A stretch of 64,000 nt of DNA from Bretschneidera sinensis (lineage: Eukaryota; Streptophyta; Magnoliopsida; Brassicales; Akaniaceae), in NCBI GenBank assembly GCA_023935145.1, contig CM043702.1, positions 78,845,320-78,909,319 of the forward strand, written 5' to 3'. The translations under genes were made by a program, and so were the position numbers. How positions within the stretch are numbered: the first letter of the stretch is position 1; every line of letters starts with the position of its first letter. The notes below the pieces were generated by a model. That model was not told the origin of the DNA, did no database searches, and saw only the letters and a program-made list of their open reading frames with translations. Of this stretch, positions 22,590-33,815 are shown one piece after another.

Positions 22590-22880
22590 CGAGTGCGCTC
22601 GATCGTAGCATGGTGTGATCGAGCGCAGCATGGTGCGCTGCAATGTGTTTCCTATCCGATGTGGGATAGCTGGTTGCCTGCGCTCGATCGCAGCCTTGTT
22701 GCGCTCGAGCGCATCATGGTGCACTGCAATATATTTGGTGCTGCAAGTGTTTCCTATTCGATGTGGGATGTACGAGTGCACACTTGTGATCGTGAGTGCA
22801 CACTTGCGATCGATCGCAAGTCTGGTGTGCTCGAGCGCAGGTGCGCTCGATCGCATATCTTGTGCGTACGATCGCACTAG
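22590..22880 (-). repeat. CGATCG motif cluster, Ath-2 5' LTR
   Basis: About nine or ten TGCGCTCGATCGCA variants between the LTR start and the USE/TATA pair, interleaved with two distal USE-like copies. Confidence 0.75.
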
Positions 22881-23061
22881 GCATCCTCAGCTTTTGCTCT
22901 TTAAGCCCTATAGTTTCCAAATTACTTCATTTTATTCAAAAACCTATAAAAACACAGAAAACACATAAAAGAAATAAAATAGCACGAAATAACACAACTA
23001 AGAACTCAACAAATGTAAACTAAGGGGCCAAAACATGCAATATTTGGTACTCATCACTTCC

Positions 23062-23531
23062 CATTCTTTCTTGACCTTTACCGTAGCCTAACGTTACAAA
23101 CCTATAAAAGACCTATTGATCCGATGTAGTGTGATTTTCTACATTAGTGGAGAGTGATTTGAAAAGTGAGCCTATGAAGTTTGATTTGTGATTGATGTCA
23201 CGCAATTTAATATGTTTTTAGAGGCCAAGACTTGTATTCATGAATGTTGTGCATAAAATCATCCGGGTGTTTTGATTAATGGGTTGTGGTAAGATAGATG
23301 TTAAGAGTCTATAACAATTTTGAGGTTGATATTTGGATTGGTTTTTGACTTGGGTGGTATTTAATGATTCTATGTGTTGTGTGTTATGTGTGATTTTTGA
23401 AACAAAAAAAGTTGAATTACTCTTGGATTAACACTAATATTGCTTTATTTTGTTTTGATTTATAATATAGAATTAATTTCATATTTTTTGTTTGAATTGC
23501 TAGGGACTAGCAATAAGCTAATTGGGGGTGA
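23062..23531 (+). other. Ath-1 3' non-coding region, right part
   Basis: Continuation of Ath-1 after Ath-2. No gene. Ends in a weak polypurine tract (attgggggtga) directly before the 3' LTR. Confidence 0.7.
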
Positions 23532-24819
23532 TGATGAGAGTCATAAAATGCATCTTAATGGTATTTATTTGTTAGCATTTTAGGGTTGATTTAGGGCTGA
23601 ATTACACATTTATGCCTTAATAATTCTAAAGTGTCATTCTTCGTTCATTGATTTATTTCGATGCATTTTAAGGTATTTTGGGTTTAGAAGAGATGCAAAA
23701 GCTAACGTTTCTTAAAGCATGAAGATTCCATGCATATCGGGGTGAAGGAATGGTTCTGGAAGGACACAATGAAGAGAAGCACCTTTTCTATTCCATGTCG
23801 CGGCACAAAAAGGTGTGCGTTGCGGCCACTAGAAACATTCAAAAGCTGGAATGAGGCAGTGCACTGCGACCTGGACCAGTGTGCACCACGGCCTCTAGAA
23901 CCTCTAAAAGCCAAGATCCAGGGCGACGCCGTGGCGAGGAAAGGGTGAGCCGTGACGCGAGCACGATCCCCTGTTTCTGTTTCACGACTTTATTAGGGCT
24001 TTAATGACATTTTTTTACCCGAAAATGCCCTTGAACCTTGTGGGGTAATAATAGAACACTGAGTGTTGGCTGAAGAGGAGGCTGGAATTAGGAGAGCTAC
24101 CATTATTCTTCTTCATCAAGCATGAGCCTAATGTCCAACTAATCTCCAAGCAAGGCAAAAGGATGAATTCTTAGGTGTAGTTGTTCTTATTTATATTCTT
24201 GATTTAGTTGTATGGATTCATTGTTAATACATTGTTTATGATTTACTCTTTGATTAAGTAAGAATAAGAGGATTCACTCTTAATCCGATGATTGCATCTT
24301 TCTCCTCCATATAAGTCTAGTCAAGCTCTTCTTATGTCAAGTTGTTAGATGTGATTGATTTCAGTAGATTCATCTTATAAGTTTGTCCATTACTGCGGTA
24401 TTGTTATTGAAATATATTATCGTTTCTTGATAATCTATAAGACAGGTCATGTGTGTTTGAATCGGAATTAAAGAGTAATTTGTAGCAATTATATTAGAGT
24501 GTTTGTGTGATTTGATTGAATATTTACCAATTGTTTGTTTGGGATGTGAAACTAGCAATTGAGATAAAAACAATTGAGTCAAGATTAGAATAAAGCAACG
24601 AACTTAGGAAGGATTCCTGGAATCTTGTTATTTCTTTATTGAATCCTTCGTCATATTTTCACAACTCTCTCATACAATGTCATTCGTAAAATAAAGATTC
24701 ACTTATTTGAATTTCATCGTTGGTGTTAAGGTTTACAATTTTTCTTGTAGTTTGCTTTTCCTCGTGGGATTGACACCTCAGCTTTACACAATAATTGCAT
24801 GTTAGTTTGAGTGTAATCA
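23532..24819 (+). repeat. 3' LTR of Ath-1
   Basis: 1288 bp, TGATGAGAGTC…GTAATCA, homologous to the Ath-4 5' LTR at 56286-57679. It carries a GC-rich block (23795-23960) with tgcgacc/ccacggcct motifs. It ends against Tat integrase sequence with candidate duplication GATAC (24820-24824). Confidence 0.85.
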
Positions 24820-25419
24820 GATACCCACAGGCTAACGGCCAAGCCTAGGTGACCAATAGAACGCTTCTGTAAGGTATCAAGAGAAGACTTAACGAAGCAG
24901 ATAAACGATGGGCCGACCAACTCCCCAATGTCCTCTAGGCGTATCAGATGACCACTCATACTCCAATGGGGGAAACCCCATTCTTTATGGCATATTGATC
25001 GAAAGATGTCATCCCCCTTGAAATTGAGGTACCCTCGATATGCGTGCAAAATTTTGAACAAAATGATAATGAGGAGGGCTTGCAAATGAACACCGACTTG
25101 ATTGACGAAGCTCAAGACAAAGCCTAAATCCTTTTGGCCGCGTACTAAAAGAGGACAACCCAGTACTACAACTCATAGGTTCGAAACAGAAACTTCAGGC
25201 TACACGACCACGTCCTCCGGAAGAGCGAAGCATCTCATCCCCGGGAAACGGGTAAGCTCGTTCCAAATTGGGAAGGCCCGTATCGGATCAGAGAGGCATG
25301 TCGAGCAAGCACTTTCGAACTAGAGGAGTTAAGTGGCAAGTCTATCCCATGCACTTAGAACGCGAAAAATCTCTGCAAGTTCTATCAGTAACCCGACTCA
25401 AGGCTTAACCCTTCTCGGA
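24820..25419 (+). pseudogene. Tat-1 integrase C-terminal part, broken
   Basis: Begins inside the catalytic core right after the Ath-1 insertion (YPQANGQA, then VTNRTLL and RWADQLPNVL), followed by THTPMGETPFFMAY and the C-terminal domain with TGKLVPNWEGPYRI and ELEELSGKSIP. These patterns are those of Tat-type, not Athila-type, integrase. Stops are frequent and there are frameshifts near 25085-25120. The catalytic Glu codon (expected GAG after GQA) reads TAG. Confidence 0.85.
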
Positions 25420-25553
25420 TCGTTAATGTAAATTATAAAAAGTGTAAAGGAAAATAAGAATGGCTCAAATTCACAAAAATTGGTTTCATTAAGTGCGGTT
25501 ACAAAAATAGGCACTATCAGCCCTAACATAAAAAAAAAAAGAAAAAAAAGAAG
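25420..25553. other. Tat-1 spacer between pol and antisense gene
   Basis: Short AT-rich stretch between convergent pol and antisense reading frames, with an A-run at 25530-25549. No gene is seen. Confidence 0.6.
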
Positions 25554-25797
25554 CTATTCTATTCTTCACGAGGAGGCCCCTCCTCGGGTGCCTCCCTAGA
25601 CCCATCTCCAGCCGTCTCCTCAGTATCCCCAGCACCTGCAGAGGCCCCCTCCTCTTACCCCGAAGACTCCAGCTCAAGGCCAGAAAAGTCAACTCCAGAG
25701 AAGAGGGTCTCGGCTTTCCTCTTGGCCTTGTAGAAGCCATCGAGGAATTGCCCCCCGGATTCCTCAACCAGGGCCTCTTCCACGGCCTTTCGTGCAG
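25554..25797 (-). pseudogene. Tat-1 antisense gene, C-terminal exon
   Basis: Minus-strand continuation of the antisense gene interrupted by Ath-3. Reading on from 38937, the frame resumes at 25797 with EAARKAVEEALVEESGG, then FLDGFYKAKRKAETLF, an acidic tail and a TAG stop at 25554-25556. One internal TAA lies near 25658. Coiled-coil character as in the upstream exon. The 5-bp duplication CCTCA (25798-25802 and 38932-38936) marks the cut. Confidence 0.75.
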
Positions 25798-26174
25798 CCT
25801 CATGATGACTACCAAATATTGCATATTTTGGACCCTTAATTTATATTTGTTAGCTTAGGAATTTGTTACTTTGAGTTGTTTTTCGTTGTCTTACAGGTTC
25901 ACAAGCACTTGGAACAGAGTTTCACTAAATTACTAGAATTACTCGTACAGATCAGTCATTTTTGCAAATTAAACTGTATTGATGTAGGAAGAACTAGGAG
26001 ATGAGCCATATATGCTTAGAAAGATCCGGAAGTCTATTTTCTGGAGAATTTTACAGCTCATAAAAATGATTTTTCTAGAGAAAGTTATGACAATTTTAGT
26101 AGACAAAGGTCAGGCTGTGCGGGATTTTAGCGTGGGCAGAAGTTTTGAAGGGCATGTGAAGGCTTAAATCCCAC

Positions 26175-26263
26175 ATCCCACATCGGTTGGAAACATATTT
26201 CTACATCCCACATCCCATTTCGGATTGGAAACACATTGCATTTGTGGTGTTTCCCTATAAAAG
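26175..26263 (+). promoter_or_regulatory. Two USE-like elements and TATA box (Ath-3 5' LTR)
   Basis: A distal exact USE match, ATCCCACATCG, is at 26175-26185. The proximal copy (26212-26222, ATCCCATTTCG) has two mismatches but sits exactly 33 bp before TATAAAAG (26256-26263), the same spacing as in the Ath-2 and Ath-5 LTRs. Confidence 0.65.
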
Positions 26264-26920
26264 GCTTACTCCACTTCAGCTTTGAGGATCATCGGGGAGC
26301 AGATCTGGAGGGCTTTTGGGAGAAATCCGGAGGACTTTTGGAGAGCAAGCTAGGGAATCTCCAAGGCTTTGCTACCAAGGGGGGATTCTCATGGCGAGAT
26401 CAAATCTTTCCCTTGGGATTTTTGTTGTCCATTATATTTTTGGGTAACTAAATTCTCAAGTGGGGCTAGGGATGAACTTGCACAGTTTATGGTATTTTTA
26501 TTTATTTTTAATTTACGTATTTGAGTTTCAATTACTAAAACTCTTTTGTTTTATCATTTGCAATTCATTGGTGATGTTTTCTTTTCCAAATAATCTTAGA
26601 ATTTATTTTGTTTATAGATTTAGTCATGCTTTTTCTATTGAATGGTTTAGCTCTTTGATTATGTTCGGATTAATTATTGATTTAGTTCTTTGCTGCAATA
26701 TCGTTTCTAAGTATATTGTCATCGTTAGATTTTCTCAATAGTGATAATAATTTACCTATTTTAAAAGTGGTGAATGATTTTTCAAAGGGTTACATTTGGT
26801 TTAATCTTGGTTTATAAATTTAAATCTTCCGATTAGGAATTGGGAAGTGAATTCACAATTCAGTTATTCAATGAATTAAGAATAATTAAAATACCAGATT
26901 TGTGCAAGGGATTCCCGACG

Positions 26921-26960
26921 CTTTACTTTACTTTACTTTACTTTACTTTACTTTACTTTG
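26921..26960. repeat. (CTTTA)8 microsatellite
   Basis: Eight pentamers in the Ath-3 5' LTR, the last ending in G. The 3' LTR has about two at the matching place (38766-38778), so this expanded after insertion. Confidence 0.95.
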
Positions 26961-27116
26961 CATTCAAAAATTAATCTTTGTACTCTATCAATAATTCAAT
27001 ATTTTTCTTTAGTACCTTTGTTCTTTCTACTATTCTTTTAATTTGTCTCCTCGTGGAATCGACACCCCAAAGCTATGCTACAACTACCTCATTATTCTTT
27101 GGGCATAATCGAATTT

Positions 27117-27134
27117 TGGCGTCGTTGCCGAGGA
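27117..27134 (+). other. Primer binding site, tRNA-Asp (Ath-3)
   Basis: TGGCGTCGTTGCCGAGGA, five bases after the LTR. Two differences from the perfect tRNA-Asp complement. Confidence 0.8.
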
Positions 27135-27442
27135 GACGGTAGAAGAATTGCTAGATAGTTTTTCTTTTTCAGCAGTTTGTAAAGGTAGTAACTTTGTTCC
27201 TTCTTTTAGCTTGCTGTATTAATTTAATTTAATTTAATTTATTATTTTTGTTTTTCTTTCTTTTCTCTCGTCTTTCTTTTTATAGTAGTTTTATCATGTT
27301 TTGACCATGCATGCACAAATATAAAGAGATGCTTTAGGTAGATTTGCTTGTAGGCCTGTGTTAGAGTCAGAATTAAATTTTATATAATTATTATTTTTTT
27401 TAAAAAAATATTTTATTTGACAAGCCATCTAGTCTTAAAGAA

Positions 27443-28220
27443 ATGAGTGAACACGAAGATCAACCCACTAGGACCCTTCAGGATTACCTCCACCCTACAC
27501 GCATAGCCACACTATCATGCATCATGTTTCCAGCTAATACTTGCCAACTGGATCTTAAAACAAGGATAATACAGTTACTCCCTATGTTTCATGGCTTGGA
27601 AAATGAAAATCCATATGTGCACATTAGGGAGTTTGAGGAAGTAGTTTCGACTTTTCATAGTCAAAATGAAACTGATGGCATTGTGAGACTTAAGTTCTTT
27701 CCTTTCTCTTTGAAGGATAGAGTTAAGAGTTGGCTATACTCACTGAGACTACGATCTATTGGGTTGTGGAATGAGATAACTCGAGTTTTCTTTAATAAAT
27801 ACTTTACCCAACATAATACCAATGCTTTAAAAAGGCAAATCTCCACCTTTGCACAAAAGGACAATGAGACTTTGTGTCAGTCTTGGGAGAGATTTAAGGA
27901 GTTGTTGAGTATGTGCCCTCACCATGGGTATGAGAACTGGCGCTTAGTGAGCTATTTTTATGAGGGACTTTCATATAGAGAGTTCCAATTTGTGGAAATG
28001 ATGTGTAATGGTGAGTTCTTACAAAAGGATCCTGATGAGGCCATAGAATATCTCAATGAGCTTGCTGAAAAAGCTCACACTTGGACTGGACCTAGTGCTA
28101 CTGAAAGCACAAATAGGTCACGACCTGCAGGGAACCCAAATGGTGGTGGAATTTACCATCTTAGAGAAGGGGATAGCCTAAAAGCTAAGGTCGAGATGCT
28201 CATTAGGGAGCTAGATGTGT
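27443..28220 (+). CDS. Ath-3 gag, N-terminal part, open until NA-2
   Basis: Starts MSEHEDQPTRTLQDYLHPTR at 27443 and stays open for about 259 codons to the NA-2 insertion at 28221. It contains the Athila/PF03732 capsid core: LLPMFHGLENENPYVHIREF, KFFPFSLKDRVKSWL, FNKYF, ISTFAQKDNETLCQSWERFK and the NGEFLQKDPDEAIEYLNEL tail. It is the least damaged gag in the window. The knuckle half lies beyond NA-2 (33816-34273). The upstream leader is nearly identical to that of Ath-4. Role: capsid of the retrotransposon particle. Confidence 0.85.
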
Positions 28221-29625
28221 TGTTGAGCTAAAATATACCTAAATTAATAAGTAAATAATCGCACTCGTTTTACTTACAAGTGCATAAGGTCAACAGTAAC
28301 ATGATGTACGAATGCAAGATCATCTCCAAAGGGATTGGTGAAGTTCAATTTAGAATTATATCCGCAATGTAAAAAGATAGAAATAATAAAAGAGTTTATT
28401 TTGATAAAGATAAAATACTAAAGATAAAGGCGTAAGGACTTGATATCCACCACTAATTATGCGACCCCAATACAACAGTATGCCAATTCTTTAAATATGC
28501 CATGAATACCTAATGTTTGTCAACCTAAGGGCATGGTATCTACTCCTTAGGCTATTGATCTCCCTAAGCAACCAGTTAGGCATGGTATCTACTCTAACTC
28601 TTCTCTTTCTTAAGGGATTCAGCATGGTATCTACTGAGTTGTTCCTTAAGAGAACTTAAGATCTGTGGAAATTGATAACCACATGAGATCTAGGGCATGG
28701 TATCTACTCCTGGTTTCCCATGTTGATTAACCCAAGAATCCGGTGTGGATATTTTTTGTTACTAATGTCAGACCCAGGACTCGGTCATCCAAATTGATCT
28801 AACTAACTAATCCATACCACATGCATATATTGATTAGATAAACATATATGAGGAATTTAAATAAACACAGGCATTAATCAATTTAAGAAACACAACATAA
28901 ATATCACAAAGGTGCCAATACAGAATTATTGAGTAAACATAATTAGAGCTTCAACTAAGCCCTTACCAAAAAGTTAATTACACATAATAAGATAACAAGG
29001 AAAGAAGAAACCCAAAAACATTATGGAGAAGAGTCGTCAATTCGTCTCCACAATCTCTTTATTCGGGCTCGTCCGGCCTCCGACCTCCCCAAACAAAAAC
29101 TAAAACTAAAAGGGAGCTTGATCCCTCAAAAGGGAGATCTGCTCCAAAGGAAGATTAAAAGATAAAAGAAAGGATGTCTAATTTGTGTGTTTTACAAGTG
29201 TATTTATAGGGGTTGAGTAATCTTAGAAGCCTTAGGAAACCCTAAACTTTCCTAAAACACAAAACTTTTTTATTTCCAAAACTGGTTATGCCACTTTACT
29301 GTTCATGCCTGTACAGGTGCGCTCGATCGCATGCGTTGTGCGCTCGAGCGTATGTGCGCTTGAGTTTGAACTGTGTGCGCGATTGCTACTGCACTTGTTC
29401 GCCCACGCGTGCATGTGTTGTTGCGCTGGATCGCACTCCAGGCAGCAGCTGCTCCAGGATATCCAGTTTTCTTCCTTTTAAGCTCCAAAATGCTTTTTTC
29501 TTCTCCAAAACCTTATAAAAGCATGTAAAACACATAAATGAAATAAAATGAACTAAATTAACATAAAATAGGACTGAACACATGTAAATGAAGGGGCTTA
29601 AATATGAATATTTAAGCACTTATGA
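28221..29625 (-). repeat. 3' LTR of NA-2
   Basis: 1405 bp. The terminal base pair is changed (TCATAAGTG on the minus strand instead of TGATAAGTG). CGATCG motif cluster at 29317-29440; four AGTAGATACCATG hairpins at about 28530-28712. The first stem is CCTAAGG/CCTTAGG, fully paired where NA-1 and NA-3 have a G-U pair. Confidence 0.9.
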
Positions 29626-31140
29626 CACCCCCAAACTTAAATATTGCTAGTCCCTTAGCAATACAAAACTAAAACTAATTGAGAAATAGAATTTAAAGAT
29701 AAACTCATTATTCATGATATCCAAAAAATTTGGGTTGCACACAAAACGATGATATTTGTTCATGAGTAGGCTTAAAATATAAATAGATTTTTCTAATGAA
29801 GAAGAGTTTTAAATTCTAATTACTTACACAAGGCAGGTTTAAGGCATCATAAGTTTGACTTAGTGTGTGGTGGATTAGCACAAGACAGATGAAGCTTCCA
29901 AATATCTCTAGTGTATAGTATTTCAATGTCTTAACCTTCATCGGATAACCTATCAGAATGAATACAAGTGGCATAGTTTCCTTTTTTCTCTTTTTATTTT
30001 TCTCTCATCATGAGCTTTTTTTGCCAAGTTGAGTTCCATTAAGCTTTCTATTTGACTCATGTAGCAAACATTTAGCCAATGACTCCCAAACCATATGGTT
30101 TTAGGGCATTAGGTGTAAAGACACCCCTAAGGACTTACTAACTCGAGTAAAAAAGGCTACGAAACTAACTAGTCTTAATGCTTACAAATCAGAATTCCCA
30201 CCTTTTGACGTGACACTCACTGCTTACTGAGGCAAGAGGGCCAGTTACTTGGTGGAAAGTTCTTTTTAATGATCATTGTGAGCAAAATTCCCACTTTTTG
30301 ACGTGACACTCACTGCTTACTGAGGCAAGAGGGCCAGTTACTCAGTGGCAATTTTTTTATAATCATTAAATGCTTAATCCTCATCTTTTGACGTGAACAC
30401 TCACTGCTTACTGAGGCAAGAGGTCCAGTTACTCAATGAAAATTTTATTTAATGATTTTTAGAAACATTTTATTCTTTTTTTTTTGCATGATGGACATTT
30501 TTCTTTATTTTTCTATGCCAAAGTGTTTATTTAATGAGTTATCCGCTTGCAGTTAAGTCATGGAAACATATACATAGAGAGATTTGTCATACCTCACACC
30601 ATTTTGTGCTAATGTGCTCGTGTTAGCTTGAAATCAAACTTAGTGAATTCCTAAATGCCTTGAGGTAGGTAATTAAGACATTTAAAAACTTTTATCATTA
30701 GACTATGTGTTTAGATTTTAAGCTAACTGATGAAATAATATAATATTTGTTTTCATATCAACCAAATTTTTTTTATCATGAGTTAGACATGCATTTATCT
30801 TCCAAAAACAAAACTGGAACCTAGTGTGTGTATGTGCTTCAAGTGTGTGCATATGTTGCCCTCTACCCCAAAACTTAATATGCACATTGTCCTCAATATG
30901 TGTAATATAGAAAGATAGGACCTGGAAGATGAGAGCGAAGCGGTTGGCATGGCTTGTAGCACGCCCCCAAACTTGAACTAGATGCACGCACTTGGTTCCT
31001 AAAAAAGAAATACTAAAGTAATACGGGAAAACAAAAAGTAAATAAATAACAATAAATATGAAAAACAATAAAAATAAAAGGATAAGTTGTGGGGTGCCTC
31101 CCATGAGCGCTAAGTTTAACGTCTTCAGCTAGACCAAGCC
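29626..31140 (-). other. NA-2 3' non-coding region
   Basis: No convincing gene. On the minus strand: polypurine copy (30963-30975), hairpin CATATTG/CAATGTG with loop AGGA (30883-30900), a worn second polypurine copy (30864-30877), three copies of the CTCACTGCTTACTGAGGCAAGAGG block (30205-30254, 30297-30349, 30387-30438), and the true polypurine tract (29626-29640). Confidence 0.75.
30205..30438 (-). repeat. Triplicated conserved 3' block (NA-2)
   Basis: Three roughly 90-bp spaced copies of a 50-bp block: GTGAACACTCACTGCTTACTG, then AGGCAAGAGG, then CCAGTTACTCAGTGG. Present twice in Ath-3 and NA-3, once in Ath-2 and Ath-5. Parts are self-complementary (ACTGAG/CTCAGT). Confidence 0.8.
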
Positions 31141-32022
31141 TTATGTTTCCCCAAAACTAAGATTGGTAGCAACTAGCATAGGTAATATCTTATTCTCTCC
31201 CATATAATCATAAGGCCAATGCTTCGGTAATTGTTTTAACTCAACTTTTGGTGCCTGGACAATAAAAGGGAAAAAATTAGTGTTAGTAGGCATAAGAATG
31301 TCAAATGGATCGTTGTACTCACTTGGATGCTTTGGAGAGTCCTCTAGGAGGTACATAGTCTCAATAATGTCATTAGTAACATTCTCACATTCGGGCTCAA
31401 ATTTCGATCTTGTGACACTATAGGTAAAAGCAGTTTCTAATGGATCAACGTGATGGGCTGGAAATTCCCCATGTTTTCTTTCACTTAGCTCCTTAGCTAA
31501 TTGCTCCATTTGTACTTCCAATCTTTGAATGGCTTGTTCATGCCGTGCAATGGTTTGTCTTATCTCAGTTCGAAATTGCTTTTCCTCTACCATAAACTAA
31601 TCTTGTGAGGTCATCAATTGTTGTTGCTGAGTTGCTAACTGCATCACAAGACTCTCTAGGTAACTTTTCTTTGATTCGGGAACTGAGTGGGCTGCTTGTT
31701 GGAAGTTCCTTTGTTGCCCTTGAAAGTTCAAGGTATTTTGATCGTTGCTCCATGAGAAGTTGGGGTGGTTCCTCCATCCAGGATTGTAGGTATTGGCACA
31801 TATCTTATAGTTATTGGGTCCCACGTAATTGGCTTGCTCTTGATCTGCAGATGAATACAAAGGGTAAGTGTCAGTAGTGTGATCAAAACGAGAACATATA
31901 GCACATACCTGGAGTGGTTTGGCGCGCGGACTAGATGAGATGTTTTGAGTAGTCATGGAGTTTATGAGCATATCTAGCTTCCTCTCCATAGCATCTAGGC
32001 AAGCATATCTAGCTTCCACCAT
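31141..32022 (-). pseudogene. NA-2 short ORF: zinc knuckle fused to RT linker
   Basis: Minus-strand ORF from ATG at 32022 to the stop at 31141, about 294 codons with one internal TAG near 31597. Order: ERKLDMLI segment; zinc knuckle C-x2-C-x4-H-x4-Y (last Cys lost) near residue 40; the NTYNPGWRNHPNFSW motif typical of Athila gag; a coiled-coil-like stretch (RHEQAIQRLEVQMEQLAKEL); then FFPFIVQAPKVELKQLP…GENK…LVATNLS, the linker that precedes RT in complete Athila elements. The capsid domain, protease and RT are absent, so this is an internal-deletion fusion. The same fusion is in NA-3. Confidence 0.8.
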
Positions 32023-32378
32023 TGGTACTTCTCCCTCAAATGATTTAGTTGAAAAGCTTTAGTGCAGCAGTTTCAGTATTGCTGCTCGGGTACTCTCTGG
32101 AGCTTTTGCGCTCAAGTGCACCAAGAACAGCACTCGATCACACTGGGATTACGCTCGATCGCACCAAGGAGTGCACTCGATCGCAGTGAGGATAGAAACT
32201 CCTCATTTGCACACCTGAACAAAAACAGAAAACGAAAAGAAGGAATAAATCTGATTTTTGATAAAAATAAAAATAAAACGGAACAGAATAAAATAAGATA
32301 AAATAAAATAAAATAAAACTAACGAAAATAATTCCAAAGAGAAATTTAGCACAATCCCCGACAACGGTGCCAAAAACT
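32023..32378 (-). other. NA-2 leader and tRNA-Asp priming site
   Basis: Leader with three or four CGATCG-type motifs (32108-32192), and the priming site at 32356-32372 (two differences from the tRNA-Asp complement). Confidence 0.75.
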
Positions 32379-33810
32379 TGTTGAGTGAAAATATACCTAA
32401 ATTAATAAGTAAATAATCGCACTCGTTTTACTTGCAAGTGCACAAGGTCAACAGTAGCATAGTGTGCAAATGCAAGATCATCTCCACAGGGATTGGTGAA
32501 GTTCAATTTAGAATTATATTCGCGATGTAAAAAGATAAAAATAATAAAAGAGTTTATTTTGATAAAGATAAAATAATAAAGATAAAGGCGTAGGGACTTG
32601 ATATCCACCACTAATTATGTGACCCTAGTACAACAGTATGCCAATGCTTTAAATATGCCATGAATACCTAATGTTTGTCAACCTAAGGGCATGGAATCTA
32701 CTCCTTAGGCTATTGATTTCTCTAAGCAATGAGTTAGGCATGGTATCTACTCTAACACTTCTGTTTCTTAAAGGGATTCAACATGGTATCTACTGAGTTG
32801 TTCCTTAAGAGAGCTTAAGATCTGTGGAAATCGACAACCTCATGAGATCTACGGCATGGTATCTACTTCTGGTTTCCCACGTTGATTAACCCAAGAATCC
32901 AGTGTGGATATCTTTTGTTACTAATGTCAGACCCAGGACTCGGTCATCCAAATTGATCTAACTAACTAGTCCATACCACATGCATATATTGATCAGATAA
33001 ACACATACAAGGAATTTAAATAAACGCAGGCATTAATCAATTTAAGCAACACAACATAAATATCACAAAGGTGACAATACTGAATTATTGAGTAAACATA
33101 ATTAGGGCTTCAACCAAGCCCTTGCCAAAAAGTTAATTACACATAATAAGATAACAAGGAAAGAAGAAACCCAAAAAAATTATGGAGAAGAGTCATCAAT
33201 TCGTTTCCACAATCTCTTCCTTCAGGCTCGTCCAGCCTCCGGCCTCCCCGAACAAAAACTAAAACTAAAAGGGAGCTTGATCCCCCAAAAGGGAGATCTA
33301 CTCCAAAGGGAGATTAAAAGATAAAAGAAGGGATGTCTAATTTGTGTGTTTTACAAGTGTATTTATAGGGGTTGAGTAATCCTAGAAGCCTTAGGAAACC
33401 CTAAACTTTCCTAAAACACAAAACTCTTTTATTTCCAAAACTAGTTCTGCCACTTTACTTTTCACGCCCCTGCAGGTGTGCTCGATCGCATGCGTTATGC
33501 GCTCAAGTGCATATGTGCTTGAGTCTGGCCTGTGTGCACGATCGTATGCCTAGTGCACTCTATCGCTCACACGCGCATGTGCTGTTGCACTCGATCGCAT
33601 TCCTGGTCTGCTCGATCGCACTACAGGCAGCAACTGCTCCAGGATTTCCAATTTTCTTCCTTTTAAGCTCCAAAATGCTTATTTCTTCTCCAAAACCCTA
33701 TGAAAGCATGTAAAACACAGAAATGAAGTAAAATAGACTAAATTAACATAAAATAGGACTTAACACATGTAAATGAAGGGACTTAAATATGAATATTTAG
33801 GCATTTATCA
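32379..33810 (-). repeat. 5' LTR of NA-2
   Basis: 1432 bp; ends TGTTGAGTG … TTATCA on the plus strand. TATA box (tttata) near 33362-33368, CGATCG cluster 33478-33625, four-hairpin array about 32690-32872. Confidence 0.92.
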
Positions 33811-33815
33811 TGTGT

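Larger units (their letters stand above)
13527..23056 (-). mobile_element. Ath-2, full-length Athila element
   Basis: Complete minus-strand element with both LTRs, tRNA-Asp priming site, gag, protease, RT, RNase H, integrase and 3' non-coding region. Flanks CTTTC (13522-13526) and CTTCC (23057-23061) are a target duplication with one mismatch. It sits in the 3' region of Ath-1, whose sequence continues on both sides. It has no ORF comparable to the Ath-1 second ORF. Stops and frameshifts make it non-functional as it stands. Confidence 0.93.
21738..23056 (-). repeat. 5' LTR of Ath-2
   Basis: 1319 bp, starts TGTTATGAG and ends TACTCATCA on the plus strand. It is longer than its partner, partly through an extra stretch with CGATCG motifs near 22780-22830. 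Promoter layout as in the 3' LTR. Confidence 0.93.
1904..24819 (+). mobile_element. Ath-1, Athila-type Ty3/gypsy element (5' end outside window)
   Basis: Plus-strand element with gag, protease, RT, RNase H, integrase, a second ORF, and a 3' LTR ending at 24819. It is interrupted by NA-1 at its 5' side, two copia solo LTRs, one Athila solo LTR and Ath-2; removing these leaves a colinear Athila element. Its 3' LTR is followed by GATAC and then by Tat integrase sequence, so Ath-1 sits inside Tat-1. It carries many stop codons, so it is an old, dead copy. Confidence 0.9.
25803..27111 (+). repeat. 5' LTR of Ath-3
   Basis: 1309 bp, TGATGACTACC…CATAATCG (terminal CA changed to CG). Contains TATAAAAG at 26256-26263 and an expanded (CTTTA)8 run at 26921-26960. 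It aligns with the 3' LTR once the nested copia solo LTR is removed. Confidence 0.92.
28221..33810 (-). mobile_element. NA-2, complete non-autonomous Athila-derived element
   Basis: 5590 bp, minus strand, inserted in Ath-3 gag with perfect duplication TGTGT (28216-28220 and 33811-33815). LTRs 28221-29625 and 32379-33810; internal region only about 2.75 kb with one short gag-like ORF and the conserved 3' non-coding region. No protease, RT or integrase. Same family as NA-1 and NA-3. Confidence 0.93.

Noticed and set aside
28530..28712. CATGGTATCTACT as a copia priming site because it shares TGGTATC
   Set aside because: Seven shared bases only, on the antisense strand, four times per LTR and far from any LTR end.
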